DNA of 64,000 bases from positions 13,697 through 77,696 of the forward strand of contig QHXR01000003.1 of assembly GCA_003223025.1 (NCBI GenBank), read 5' to 3'. Under the pieces are notes generated by a model. That model was not told where the DNA came from and did no database searches. It worked only from the letters and a program-made list of their open reading frames with translations. Positions 9,607 through 18,298 of this stretch are shown here, piece by piece (position 1 is the first letter of the stretch; each line of letters opens with the position of its first letter). Both the position numbers and the translations under genes were made by a program. This DNA comes from Acidobacteriota bacterium (lineage in GTDB: Bacteria; Acidobacteriota; Blastocatellia; Pyrinomonadales; Pyrinomonadaceae).

Positions 9607-10149
9607 ATGATAGAAAAAGAGGAAACCGATAAAAAGCTTTCATGGCAAGGTTACATTCAGACATTCGCAACGCTGATTCAAGTGATGACCGTAGTAGCCG
9701 GTGTTGTTATAAGCATCCTCAGTTTTAATTTCACGCGAGACCGCGAGCTGGAAGTCCGTGCAGCGGAAGCGAAGAGATACGAAGACCAAAGAAACGACGA
9801 GCATGAACGTCGGCGGGTCGAGGCGGCGAAACCATTTCTCGAAATGCGCCAGCAGAAGTATATGGAGGCGATAAAAGTCGCCGGAGTTCTGGCCACACCC
9901 GCCGATCATACTGCGACTGAGGTCACCGCCGCGAAGAAGCGATTTTCAGAGCTGTACTACGCCGAGCTAGCACTCGTCGAAGGCAGAGATACCGAAGCCG
10001 CAATGGTAAATCTAGCGAGCTCGTTGGGGGTACTAGCCGATCCGACTGCGCAGCAGCAAGCGACAATGGACCTCGCCCACGTTCTAAGAGACTCGCTGAT
10101 CACGGCGTGGGGCGTCGATCAAAAGTCAGTCGGACCCGTAAATAAGTAG
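9607..10149 (+). CDS. Single-pass membrane protein with coiled coil, unknown
   Basis: A 180-residue protein: short cytosolic N-terminus, one transmembrane helix at about residues 16-40 (FATLIQVMTVVAGVVISI), then a highly charged helix (RELEVRAAEAKRYEDQRND) likely to form a coiled coil, and an alpha-helical C-terminus. ATG 9607 is preceded by GGAG. It follows the membrane protein at 8856-9587 after 19 bp and is probably cotranscribed. I do not recognise a family with a known function. Confidence 0.6.
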   Translation: MIEKEETDKKLSWQGYIQTFATLIQVMTVVAGVVISILSFNFTRDRELEVRAAEAKRYEDQRNDEHERRRVEAAKPFLEMRQQKYMEAIKVAGVLATPADHTATEVTAAKKRFSELYYAELALVEGRDTEAAMVNLASSLGVLADPTAQQQATMDLAHVLRDSLITAWGVDQKSVGPVNK

Positions 10150-10285
10150 GCAAGTAAAAACCCGCCGCGCGACGAACGTGGATAGAAAAAAGAGCGGTAT
10201 CCTATCAGCGTTTGCAGGCTTTTTTATTTTAAGCGTGAACCACGACCGAACGATTCACAAATAAGGAACGACGAAGTCCAAGGCT

Positions 10286-11680
10286 CTACGTCCTAAACAT
10301 CCTCCGCGTAAATCCGTTCGCAAACTTATCCTGAGGATCGTACTGCGCCATGAGCTGTAAAAATCGATCGAAGTGTGGACCGTGGATGTTGTGCATGTCG
10401 GCCTTTGTGAGCATCTCGCAGAATTTGCCAAGATGGGGTCGGGCACCGATGTTTTTGATCTCGGCTTCGGCGGCGGCGTAGTAGACGTCGAATGCGCGTG
10501 AGTCGTTGCAGATCAGATCGATCCAGCATGAGCGGCGGTCGCGGCCCGCACCGATGAGCGTGATGTTGTGATTCTCGGGCGTGAAGCGGACTTCCAAAAG
10601 CGTGTACGGCAGATCGCTCGTGTACATCGTCTCGAATAGCTTGAGAAAGCGTTCACATTCGGTCCACGTATCGGTATAGGGAACGGTGAACTCGAGTTCC
10701 TGATGCAGATGGTAGATCGAGCGGTTGAATGCCTCGTTGCTTTCCATCACGAGATCAGTTCCTCGCTTCAGGCCGTATGCCCAGTTGGACCATGTGTCGA
10801 GCAGGCCGGCATATGCCATAAAGCCGCCGAACCAGGCGGACGTCAGCGCGTCGAATGAGATCGCGATCCACTCTCGGAGCGATGCGAAGGTCGATTGCGG
10901 TGCTGTCGTGCGGTTCCATGTACTGACCTGACATTTATCCGCGAACGGAAAAAGATAAAGGCTGAGGTGATCGTTGTCCTGGAGCATCTGATCGAGGTTC
11001 GCTTTGACGTAGCTGACATCCTTAAGCTCGAACTTTTGCTCGACGTTGAACCGCGGCACCGCCTGAACGATGACCTCCGTGATGATTCCGACCGCCCCGA
11101 TCCCGCCGATCGCCGCTTTGAAAAGATCGTCAGACGGACCAACCTGGTGAACCTGCCCGAGCCCGTCGATGATCTTGATCCCGACGACCATTTCGCTCAC
11201 CCAGCCCCAGTCGCGGCCGGTGCCGTGAACATCCGTCGACAGAATTCCGGCGATGCTCTGAGCATCGTGTGACGGCATCGCCTGGAATGCAAATCCGTCG
11301 AACAGCAGAGTTTTAACGACATCCCTCACGCGGGTCCCGCCTCGAAAACAAACCTGCTTGTTTGGGAGATCTTTCCAAACGACTCCGCAATATTTATCGA
11401 GCGAAACAAGCGTGTGATCGGAGACTACTCCGGCATTGAAGGAATGTCCCGACCCGAAGAACCGAATCGCGGTCGAGCTTCGGACGAGATCGATGATCTC
11501 CTGCTCGGTGGTTGGACACTCGAAACTAACCGGACTGTAGCGAAAATTACGCGCCCAGTTTCGAAAGTGTCCGGCCGTCACGCGGCCCTCAAGCCAGAGC
11601 ACGCGGCCGAACGTCAAAGCGTTGACGATAATGTTGAACGTAGTCGAGAAACCACACGATAGATAACTCAGCCATTTCAT
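10286..11680 (-). CDS. FAD-linked oxidase of the aldonolactone oxidase type
   Basis: A 464-residue flavoprotein. The N-terminal PCMH-type FAD domain (about residues 50-215) has FFGSGHSFN, where His79 is in the place of the histidine that often binds FAD covalently in alditol and aldonolactone oxidases, and the loop IGGIGAVGIITEV. The C-terminal ALO domain ends with RPHLGKF and DPQDKFANGFTRRMF, typical of D-arabinono-1,4-lactone/L-gulonolactone oxidases. The substrate is probably a sugar lactone or polyol (inference). A hydrophobic N-terminus (residues 1-30) may anchor it. It begins 3 bp after the metallophosphoesterase stop and so is cotranscribed with it. Confidence 0.85.
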   Translation of the reverse strand: MKWLSYLSCGFSTTFNIIVNALTFGRVLWLEGRVTAGHFRNWARNFRYSPVSFECPTTEQEIIDLVRSSTAIRFFGSGHSFNAGVVSDHTLVSLDKYCGVVWKDLPNKQVCFRGGTRVRDVVKTLLFDGFAFQAMPSHDAQSIAGILSTDVHGTGRDWGWVSEMVVGIKIIDGLGQVHQVGPSDDLFKAAIGGIGAVGIITEVIVQAVPRFNVEQKFELKDVSYVKANLDQMLQDNDHLSLYLFPFADKCQVSTWNRTTAPQSTFASLREWIAISFDALTSAWFGGFMAYAGLLDTWSNWAYGLKRGTDLVMESNEAFNRSIYHLHQELEFTVPYTDTWTECERFLKLFETMYTSDLPYTLLEVRFTPENHNITLIGAGRDRRSCWIDLICNDSRAFDVYYAAAEAEIKNIGARPHLGKFCEMLTKADMHNIHGPHFDRFLQLMAQYDPQDKFANGFTRRMFRT

Positions 11681-11683
11681 AAT

Positions 11684-13498
11684 TCAACTCACGACGATCG
11701 GTCGGTCTTCGATCAATTTCGGTTTCGTTCCATCGACTGGCGTGAAATATTCACCGTCGTCTTTCCAATCCTTCGGAACCGTTTCGATCTTGATCGGATA
11801 GATAGTCAGTATGCCGTTCGTGTCGATGTGCATCCGCAAAAAGTTTTTGTAGTCCTCGATCTTCAGCGCCGAGAACGCCTCGTTCGAATGCCGACCGAAA
11901 AAATGGAGCGAGATGTAGAGATACACTCCCATGATGAACGATCCGACGATGTAGCCGCCGATTCCGCAGACGACAAGAACCGTGGAGAACCAGATGACGT
12001 TCGATAGCGTCGACCCTTCAGTCGCCGTCGCTCTATCATTGATCCAAAGACTTAGTGCGTACGCGAGCCATCCAAATATGAACGTCGCGATGAGGTGCGC
12101 CGTACCGTGGAGAAATCCGGCCCATCTCTTGTATCGCTTACTTTCGGAGTCGGTGAAAAATATCAGGCCGAGCAGAAGCAGAATGACGATAAGAATCACG
12201 AGCGGCTCTTCGATCATTCGATCGATAGTCATTGTCGTGGCCTTGCTCCAGAATTTGTCGTTCGTCCATCGGAGTTTGTCGTCCTGGATCTTTCCGTGAA
12301 CCAGAAGCGCGAGCACAAAATAAATACCGGCCGTCAGGATCCCGAACGTCCAGTTGTAGAACAGAAATCCGAAATTGCGCCACTCCAACTTCTTAGAGGC
12401 AGCGTACTTCGGGTATTCGCCACGCATCGAGAACCCTCTAAAGAAGACACTGTGTCCGGATTTTGTCTGCGCCTCTTCGAAATCGAAGTCATGTGTCGGA
12501 TGAAGGAACGCTCCGCCTCCGCCGGCGGTGATCTTTTGTACGCCTTCATCGTCTTCGAATCGTCTGTAATGATGCAGATCACCGGCGATGAATGCCCTAA
12601 CCTGAACTTCCCTGTCTTTAAAATAACCCTCGAGTTTTTTGATACTCTTTTCCTTCTCAGCGTATTTATCGGTTACCTCTCCGTACTTGATGGCCTTCTC
12701 CCAGTAGGGCTCCGGGACGCACAAGATCACTTTGTCGTCCTTCCCCATGTTCCGGATCACCGACTCGAAATATTCAAGCTGCGCGACGTCGATGTCGTGA
12801 CTGAGCTGCAGGTCGACGGCGAGTAGCCACCAGTTCTGCGGCAGCTTGAATGTGAAGTAGCTTCTCTTTTGTCGAGTCGCCCATCCGCCGTTGCCTTTTT
12901 CATCGGCTGCGAACCTTCGAGCGTTGAATACATGCGAGCAGAACAAAAGTTTGAAAGCGACGAGGCTGTCGTACCAATCGTGATTACCCGGCAGTGCGAA
13001 AATGTCCGGACACTGCGCCAACTCCGATGCGACGGGCGACTGACCTTTTGCAACGCCAGCCTTGAACGCCATTCGATACGGAGTCACTAACTGATCTTCG
13101 TATCGCTTCGCGTTCGCGGTCGGATAAACGCCGTCACCGCCGAAAAAAAGTATCTCGCCGCGGGGCAGCGGCCGCTCTACGTCGGCGAGCTGCAGTTCCG
13201 GTTGAGACAAGTAATAGGCGACGGCATATGTCGGGTTGAAACCGTCTCCGACATCCGCCGCGTAGTCTATCCAGATCTCCTTGCGATCATCTTTTGATTT
13301 GTCGACTTCGAAATCGATCTTTCCGGGAATGACATGTTTCGAATAGTCGAAAAATTCGCCGGGCTTAGGATCGGGCATTCCCGAACGCGGGTCGGCATAC
13401 TGACCCACGGTCGTGGAGATCACGGTACGTTTTGCGGTATCGATCAGCTGACGCGGATCGTACCAGTTCGTCATTTTGGCCTTCTTAATTTCGGGCAT
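11684..13498 (-). CDS. Membrane-bound calcineurin-like metallophosphoesterase
   Basis: A 604-residue protein. The N-terminal half is a metallophosphoesterase fold with the metal-ligand motifs in order: DVGDGFN (about residue 76), FFGGDGVYP, ALPGNHDWYD (GNHD box) and FIAGDLHHYRRF. The C-terminal half has about four to five transmembrane segments, then a soluble tail. It hydrolyses phosphomonoesters or diesters in principle; the substrate is not evident. It is first gene of an operon with the FAD oxidase, spacing 3 bp. ATG 13498 is used; ATG at residue 9 is an alternative. Confidence 0.85.
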   Translation of the reverse strand: MPEIKKAKMTNWYDPRQLIDTAKRTVISTTVGQYADPRSGMPDPKPGEFFDYSKHVIPGKIDFEVDKSKDDRKEIWIDYAADVGDGFNPTYAVAYYLSQPELQLADVERPLPRGEILFFGGDGVYPTANAKRYEDQLVTPYRMAFKAGVAKGQSPVASELAQCPDIFALPGNHDWYDSLVAFKLLFCSHVFNARRFAADEKGNGGWATRQKRSYFTFKLPQNWWLLAVDLQLSHDIDVAQLEYFESVIRNMGKDDKVILCVPEPYWEKAIKYGEVTDKYAEKEKSIKKLEGYFKDREVQVRAFIAGDLHHYRRFEDDEGVQKITAGGGGAFLHPTHDFDFEEAQTKSGHSVFFRGFSMRGEYPKYAASKKLEWRNFGFLFYNWTFGILTAGIYFVLALLVHGKIQDDKLRWTNDKFWSKATTMTIDRMIEEPLVILIVILLLLGLIFFTDSESKRYKRWAGFLHGTAHLIATFIFGWLAYALSLWINDRATATEGSTLSNVIWFSTVLVVCGIGGYIVGSFIMGVYLYISLHFFGRHSNEAFSALKIEDYKNFLRMHIDTNGILTIYPIKIETVPKDWKDDGEYFTPVDGTKPKLIEDRPIVVS

Positions 13499-13842
13499 AT
13501 GGATGTCGGCGGCGACGCTGAACGTCGTTTGGAGAATGGGAGATCATAGCCATCGCACTCGGTGTGATATCCCGCGTCTCTCAACCTTGGCTGTTTCACG
13601 GCGAATTAAATGATTGGTGGACCGAAAACTATCACGGAGACGAATGACGGTCAATGATTTTGCGTTGAGGCGAGAAGACCTCATCTTGGATTTGGAATGC
13701 GGATCTCGGATTTGAACTCGGAGCTGGAACCGAATCCACACGCCGAAATCGCGTATGCCGGGCGCTACCGCTGGGCGAATTCGATCGCATGGCGCGACGA
13801 GATTCACGGTTTGACCCAACCGGACTTCTGATAATGCACCTT

Positions 13843-13880
13843 TAAAATAATTAAGGGCGGCGTCTCCCACTCCGCCGCCC
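13843..13880 (-). terminator. Probable terminator downstream of the matrixin gene
   Basis: Stem GGGCGGCG / CGCCGCCC (13855-13862 with 13873-13880), followed on the minus strand by TTAATTATTTT. About 140 nt after the matrixin stop. Confidence 0.6.
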
Positions 13881-13913
13881 AATTGGTCACAAGTCCTCAC
13901 CCCTCGTGACCGG

Positions 13914-13936
13914 ATGTTCACCGGGGAGGTGAACAT
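13914..13936. promoter_or_regulatory. Palindrome, possible operator
   Basis: ATGTTCACC, 5-nt spacer, GGTGAACAT. A perfect 9-bp inverted repeat about 415 bp upstream of the metallophosphoesterase start. Either an operator or a hairpin. Confidence 0.35.
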
Positions 13937-14017
13937 TTCCGATTATGCACACTGTGTACGAAAATGCAACGTTTGCATACGGAGGGGTAACTACGTGTTC
14001 AGGATCGCGAATTTGGC

Positions 14018-15307
14018 TTAGGAATTGGGTTGATTTCCGATCATCAAACCGCCGATAAGTGCTCTCCTTCCACCCTTTTCGGTCTCGGCGTAGATCGTAT
14101 AATCGCCTGCCGAAGCTCGTCTCGAAATGCGAACCTCCAGACTAATAACGCTGACGTCATCGCCGTAGTCGAGCGACCGGATCGTTCCCGGCACAACTGA
14201 AAGAAAGGGCGTCGTAAAACTGACCGAGAGCTTTCGAGGATCCAGGTTTCGTCCTCCGAGGTAGATCGTGTAGGTACGACCTGGAGCAAGCGAGACTGCC
14301 ATTTCCGATAGTTGGCCGTTGAGACCGACGAATGTCAGATCAAAATCTCGACCGGCATATGCGGGTCTTCCGCTTATCGATGCCGTTCCGCCCCGCTCGA
14401 CGACCGCGTCGCCGATCTCGCGAGCCGGTACGAATGCTCGTGCATGACCAATCTCCTGCGCATATACACGATACTTTCCGAGGTTCAATCCAGCGAAGCG
14501 AAACTCGCCGTCGGTCGTCTGCGTGCTTGCTCCCACGCGGCCGTTCGAATCCTCAACCCAGATCTCCGACGTCTTTCCTTGTTTGACACCCGCGCTCAGG
14601 CGACCTTCTATCGAACCGCAGCATTCGTCATCGTCGGGCCCGGCGCCGTACAAAGCACGGATCGCAGCAATGTCGTCGGCGGACAGAGTCCTCGAACTTA
14701 GATTTTGCACGCCGAAGACGCCGTTCTTTCCGTAGTTCGCGTGCATCGTCGAGCCGAATACAGGCGAATGAGGAAGGCCGAGTAAATGACCGATCTCGTG
14801 CGTAAGCGTGCTCTCGAGATCGAACGTGCCAAGAGTACCGTCGGTCGAGAATTGGATAAATGGATTTAGAACAATGTCCGCTTCGGTGATAATCCCGCGT
14901 TTGTTGTAGAAGACGCGGGTCGTCGCCGCAGCATTTTCGGGATCCTTGGAAAATAGAAGAACGTTTTCCGGAGTCTGTGCGGCCGTGATCAGGCTGACTC
15001 CGTCACCGGCGGGGCCGGAAGGGCTGACGCTTTGTTTATCGGAAATCGACTGCTGAAGATCTATGTTTGCGACGCTCGACCAAGCCTCGATGCTCCGCCG
15101 GATCGCTCCCGCGACATCGCTGTCCCGCTTGATATTCGAGCTCTCCCGAAGGACCGAGCTAGAAATAGAAATTCGGACGACGCCGTTTCTCCACCGCAGA
15201 TTCGAAACGCCTTCGTCTCCGGCCAGCGAGACCGAATTCGCCAACACGGGCGAGACAAGCGCCAGAACGGTAAAGACGAGTACTAATTTTCGGAGCTGAT
15301 ATCGCAT
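14018..15307 (-). CDS. Secreted matrixin-type zinc metalloprotease
   Basis: A 429-residue exported protein with signal peptide (MRYQLRKLVLVFTVLALV). The catalytic zinc site is HEIGHLLGLPH (His170, Glu171, His174, His180) followed by a Met-turn STMHANYG, which places it in the M10A/matrixin-like metzincins. The C-terminal 200 residues are beta-rich: a carboxypeptidase-regulatory-like segment (GRVGASTQTTDGEFRFAGL) and an Ig-like segment near the end. It probably cleaves extracellular proteins. Start ATG 15307 is chosen over a TTG two codons upstream. No lipobox or membrane anchor. Confidence 0.85.
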   Translation of the reverse strand: MRYQLRKLVLVFTVLALVSPVLANSVSLAGDEGVSNLRWRNGVVRISISSSVLRESSNIKRDSDVAGAIRRSIEAWSSVANIDLQQSISDKQSVSPSGPAGDGVSLITAAQTPENVLLFSKDPENAAATTRVFYNKRGIITEADIVLNPFIQFSTDGTLGTFDLESTLTHEIGHLLGLPHSPVFGSTMHANYGKNGVFGVQNLSSRTLSADDIAAIRALYGAGPDDDECCGSIEGRLSAGVKQGKTSEIWVEDSNGRVGASTQTTDGEFRFAGLNLGKYRVYAQEIGHARAFVPAREIGDAVVERGGTASISGRPAYAGRDFDLTFVGLNGQLSEMAVSLAPGRTYTIYLGGRNLDPRKLSVSFTTPFLSVVPGTIRSLDYGDDVSVISLEVRISRRASAGDYTIYAETEKGGRRALIGGLMIGNQPNS

Positions 15308-15321
15308 CCGCAAGCAATCCG

Positions 15322-15537
15322 CTATTCTTCGATGAAACCGTCTACATTCTCGCGTGAGACACTCTCAAGATCGGCGAACGCGACGATAAGGAGCAGCACG
15401 ACGAGCGTGACCGTTGCGAGAACGTACAAGATCGCAATCTGCTCAAGATAAATCAGGGTGCCGATGATGACCACGACTGCGAGAAGCCACAGTAGAGCGA
15501 TCGATCGACGACTCAATTTGCTTTGTTTTCCTGCCAT
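15322..15537 (-). CDS. Small two-helix membrane protein
   Basis: A 71-residue protein: basic N-terminus (MAGKQSKLSRRS), two adjacent transmembrane helices (LLWLLAVVVIIGTLIYL and ILYVLATVTLVVLLLIVAF) and an acidic tail ending DGFIEE. ATG 15537 has GAGGA about 14 nt upstream. Function unknown. It lies between the export protein and the matrixin gene on the same strand. Confidence 0.6.
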   Translation of the reverse strand: MAGKQSKLSRRSIALLWLLAVVVIIGTLIYLEQIAILYVLATVTLVVLLLIVAFADLESVSRENVDGFIEE

Positions 15538-15631
15538 AAAAAGAAAATCGTCCTCACACAACGGGAACGATATATATGATGTATTGAACCAAATTTCGGT
15601 GGTTTCGACAATTGAGAGATGTGAAAAGGGA

Positions 15632-16600
15632 TCAATCCACGACTCGAAGCGGCAACGCACGAAGCGTCGAGCTCATCGGAATTCCCTTATCGATCACCGG
15701 CGTCCGGGTGCGTGCCGGCCTGCCTCGCTGCGGTACATCGACAATATCGAAGGACTTAAGCACCGGATCTTCAGTCTCACCGGCGGCGATCTTGTCGAGA
15801 TCCGCTGAGATGCGATTCGTCTCGCGTCCTTCACGTCGGAAGATCGTGACACGCGAATTCCCTTCTTTGGCTAAGCCTCCGGCGGACGCGATCGCCCGAC
15901 TAAGCGTGAGCTGATTTCGTAGCGAGATCTGCTGCGGCACGTTGACGCCGCCGATGATGTAAACCGGCATCGCTTCAGATACCGTCACAATATCGCCGCT
16001 AAGGATTTCCGGATTCGCTGCGGGTTCGCCGCGTAAGATGTCGGAAATCTTAATGTTGATCGTCTCCGCTCCGCCCGGCTGGCTCGCCTTCAAAAATTCC
16101 CCGTTCGTATTGCGTTTAGGCTCGGTGCAATTCATATTCGGTGGCCGAAAGATCGATATCTCACCACTCGAGCGATCTGTAATACCGCCTGAAAGCACCA
16201 GCAACTCGTTGAGCTGCACTTTTCGTTTGATCTGAAAACGTTTTGGCGAGCGGACCGCTCCGCTGAGGAATGCTACGGCACGATTGGAACGATCAAGAAT
16301 TCGTACGGCTACTTTGGGATCGCGAAGCGTTTTCGCAAATTCCCTTTGAACGGCCACCGACAGCGCTTCTTCGGTCTGGCAGAGAGCGAAAATATGATTC
16401 TCTAATGTGTCCGGCCCGTCGAGATAGCCATCCGGCGTCAGCGAACCGCGCCAGTCATATTCGTAACTTCCGATCACATCGACTTCGACAAGATCTCCAA
16501 AATGAACTAACTCTGTCTGATCGCTCTGAGCAGAGACCGCACCCGACGCCAAACTGGCGCCCAGGAAAACATACAGACAGTACCGCAGAAGACGCTTCAC
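15632..16600 (-). CDS. Polysaccharide export protein with SLBB domains (Wza-like)
   Basis: A 322-residue exported protein with signal peptide (cleavage near AVSAQ). The N-terminal Poly_export domain (VHFGDLVEVDVIGSYEYDW ... SLTPDGYLDGP) is followed by two SLBB-like segments: VAFLSGAVRSPKRFQI and VYIIGGVNVPQQISL, each followed by LSGGIT or ASAGGLA. This family forms or lines outer-membrane channels for capsular or exopolysaccharide. No lipobox cysteine is visible, unlike classical Wza. Start is GTG 16600. No glycosyltransferase, Wzc or Wzx gene is nearby, so its partners must be elsewhere. Confidence 0.85.
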   Translation of the reverse strand: MKRLLRYCLYVFLGASLASGAVSAQSDQTELVHFGDLVEVDVIGSYEYDWRGSLTPDGYLDGPDTLENHIFALCQTEEALSVAVQREFAKTLRDPKVAVRILDRSNRAVAFLSGAVRSPKRFQIKRKVQLNELLVLSGGITDRSSGEISIFRPPNMNCTEPKRNTNGEFLKASQPGGAETINIKISDILRGEPAANPEILSGDIVTVSEAMPVYIIGGVNVPQQISLRNQLTLSRAIASAGGLAKEGNSRVTIFRREGRETNRISADLDKIAAGETEDPVLKSFDIVDVPQRGRPARTRTPVIDKGIPMSSTLRALPLRVVD

Positions 16601-16643
16601 TTTTTGTCGATCAAATTTCCGGTCGGGTTCGTCCGGATCGTCA

Positions 16644-16847
16644 CTATTTGACTTCCGCTTTCTTACTACGCCGCGAGCGGTTGCCCTTTGAGTTCACAGT
16701 CCCGGGTACAGCAAATCCGAAGAATTCGAGATTACAGTTGTCGCACAGCAGGTTGTAGCGGAAAAGCAGTTTGGACCATATAGGCGTGGGGCGATAACCC
16801 CGTCGAATACGGTCACTGCGGCATTTAGGACATCGCTGAGAGATCAT
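16644..16847 (-). CDS. Small zinc-ribbon protein
   Basis: A 67-residue protein with CPKC at residues 6-9 and CDNC at about 35-38, spaced as a zinc ribbon, then FFGFAVPGT and a very basic tail (RSRRSKKAEVK). It sits 43 bp upstream of the export protein on the same strand, and 17 bp downstream of the unknown membrane protein, so the three may be cotranscribed. Function unknown. Confidence 0.65.
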   Translation of the reverse strand: MISQRCPKCRSDRIRRGYRPTPIWSKLLFRYNLLCDNCNLEFFGFAVPGTVNSKGNRSRRSKKAEVK

Positions 16848-16864
16848 TCGTTATAACTACTCGA

Positions 16865-17776
16865 TCAGGAGTCGATCATTCGCGTTCGAATCCTCAAAAT
16901 TTCCTCGTTAATGTGATCGACGACCTCGCCTTCGACATCCGGATTTTCGCGTTGAAGAAAGAAGAGTGCGTCTTGATAGAGACTCAATGCCCGTCGATGG
17001 TTGCCTTTGAAAGCCGAACGTTCCGCTCTTTCCATCAGGTCCGTCACCTTCATGGAAGAGAGGAGTTCAAGGAGGACTTTCTGCGAATCCAGCAGGGTCG
17101 ATTCGGCCGGATAAGATCGAAGTGCGAATTCGAGTACCCCAAGTGCCGACTGCGTCGATTCAAGTTTATCCGAAATCTTATCACGCTTGCCGGCCTCCTT
17201 CGTCAGTGACCGCGATTCTATCTCCGCCCAGTGAAGCATGTGGTAGTAATGATACCGCTCCGCCACGCCCGTTCCTCGCAAGAGAGCGGCGATCCGCGGT
17301 GAGCCCGCACCGACGTTGGGAAGTTCACGCCTGACCGCCCCGAGATACTCCTCACAAAGTTCAAAAACCTCGCGATGCCCTTCGGCAAATTTCCCAAGTA
17401 CTTTGGCAGCTTCCGATTTACGTGAGATCTCACGCAGGATCGCTGCATTCCGCTCGAGAGTAAGTTTTGCCGGGTCACGCTCTTCAACGCGTCGAGCAAT
17501 TCCGCGAACGCTTTCGTCGATCTTTCGCTGCGATACAAGGAAACGGTTTCGGGCGTCCCGCAAAATTATCTCTCGAAGAATAACCGCCGAGCCAAGCACG
17601 ATCGCGGCACCGACACCGGCCGGGATCCACGGCGTCGTGTCTTGACCATCATTCAACACACCCCAGACCAGGAAAAAGAATCCGAGCGCAACCGAAGCCG
17701 CGAGAATGTAGTAGTTCGATGCCGGAAGCCAAAAAGGCCGCCGGTGTCTTATGATTTCACCTCGATATCGCTGCAT
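16865..17776 (-). CDS. Membrane protein with helical cytosolic domain, unknown
   Basis: Two transmembrane segments close to the N-terminus (YYILAASVALGFFFLVWGVL and an Ala/Val-rich helix) are followed by about 220 residues of charged alpha-helix, including a repeat-like region (RAERSAFKGNHRRALSLYQDAL) reminiscent of TPR helices. ATG 17776 gives 303 residues. An in-frame TTG at 17851 would add 25 residues, but that TTG is part of TTGACA with a CAGTAT 17 nt away, so it may be promoter. No known family recognised. It heads the small group with the zinc-ribbon and export proteins. Confidence 0.6.
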   Translation of the reverse strand: MQRYRGEIIRHRRPFWLPASNYYILAASVALGFFFLVWGVLNDGQDTTPWIPAGVGAAIVLGSAVILREIILRDARNRFLVSQRKIDESVRGIARRVEERDPAKLTLERNAAILREISRKSEAAKVLGKFAEGHREVFELCEEYLGAVRRELPNVGAGSPRIAALLRGTGVAERYHYYHMLHWAEIESRSLTKEAGKRDKISDKLESTQSALGVLEFALRSYPAESTLLDSQKVLLELLSSMKVTDLMERAERSAFKGNHRRALSLYQDALFFLQRENPDVEGEVVDHINEEILRIRTRMIDS

Positions 17777-17898
17777 CGAATGGCCGAACGGTGTGCGATC
17801 GCGAGGGTCCGCGATCGAAACAATACTGGGATTATTGTAGTAGATTGTCAATTTTATGTCGTTATTCGACTCGTGTTTATCTGTTATAATTCCGCACG

Positions 17899-18081
17899 AT
17901 GAGTCAGCGGAAACGTAAAGGCGAGAAGCGGCCCGTCTTCGATTCGATACGCAAACCGACCGCTCCGCCGAGCAAAACGTTTGGTAGCGAACGACCCGAA
18001 GAGATAGCCCGTCCCTCGTTACGTAAATCGAAACATAAGAAAAAAATCGATCCTAAAAGCGGCGATGACGATCTTCAGTAA
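17899..18081 (+). CDS. Small basic protein, hypothetical
   Basis: A 60-residue, lysine/arginine- and proline-rich, probably disordered protein (MSQRKRKGEKRPVFDSIRKP). A TATAAT box lies at 17885-17890, very close to the start, so the transcript would be nearly leaderless. It overlaps the next small gene by 17 bp. Reality is moderately likely. Confidence 0.45.
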   Translation: MSQRKRKGEKRPVFDSIRKPTAPPSKTFGSERPEEIARPSLRKSKHKKKIDPKSGDDDLQ

Positions 18082-18298
18082 AAAAGAAAAAGATGAGAAG
18101 CCGGTCATAAAGCGAGTTTGGGCGCGGCCGGAAATGCAGGTGACTTTCAGAGCGGAGATAATGCCCGGAAGCTCGCGCGAAGACCGCACTTACCGGATCA
18201 AAGTTGTGCGTTCGAACGGCCGGGTCATTTTGTACGACTTTCCGGATGAGCATCGCGAAAGGCCCGGCTTACCATTCGTAGACCTTTCCGACCTCTAG
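18065..18298 (+). CDS. Small hypothetical protein
   Basis: A 77-residue protein with a plausible beta-rich body (MQVTFRAEIMPG ... YRIKVVRSNGRVILYDF). It overlaps the preceding small gene by 17 bp, suggesting translational coupling, and its last 30 bp overlap the convergent MBL hydrolase gene. No family recognised. Confidence 0.5.
   Translation: MTIFSKKEKDEKPVIKRVWARPEMQVTFRAEIMPGSSREDRTYRIKVVRSNGRVILYDFPDEHRERPGLPFVDLSDL

Larger units (their letters stand above)
13499..14017. other. Intergenic region with two hairpins
   Basis: No convincing gene in 519 bp. It contains a GC-rich hairpin (13855-13880) and a 9-bp inverted repeat (13914-13936), listed separately. The minus-strand frame at 13544-13936 shows no protein-like features and was rejected. 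Confidence 0.6.

Noticed and set aside
13544-13936. 130-residue minus-strand frame in the intergenic region
   Set aside because: Arg/Ser-rich composition, no Shine-Dalgarno, spans hairpins that act as terminator and palindrome.
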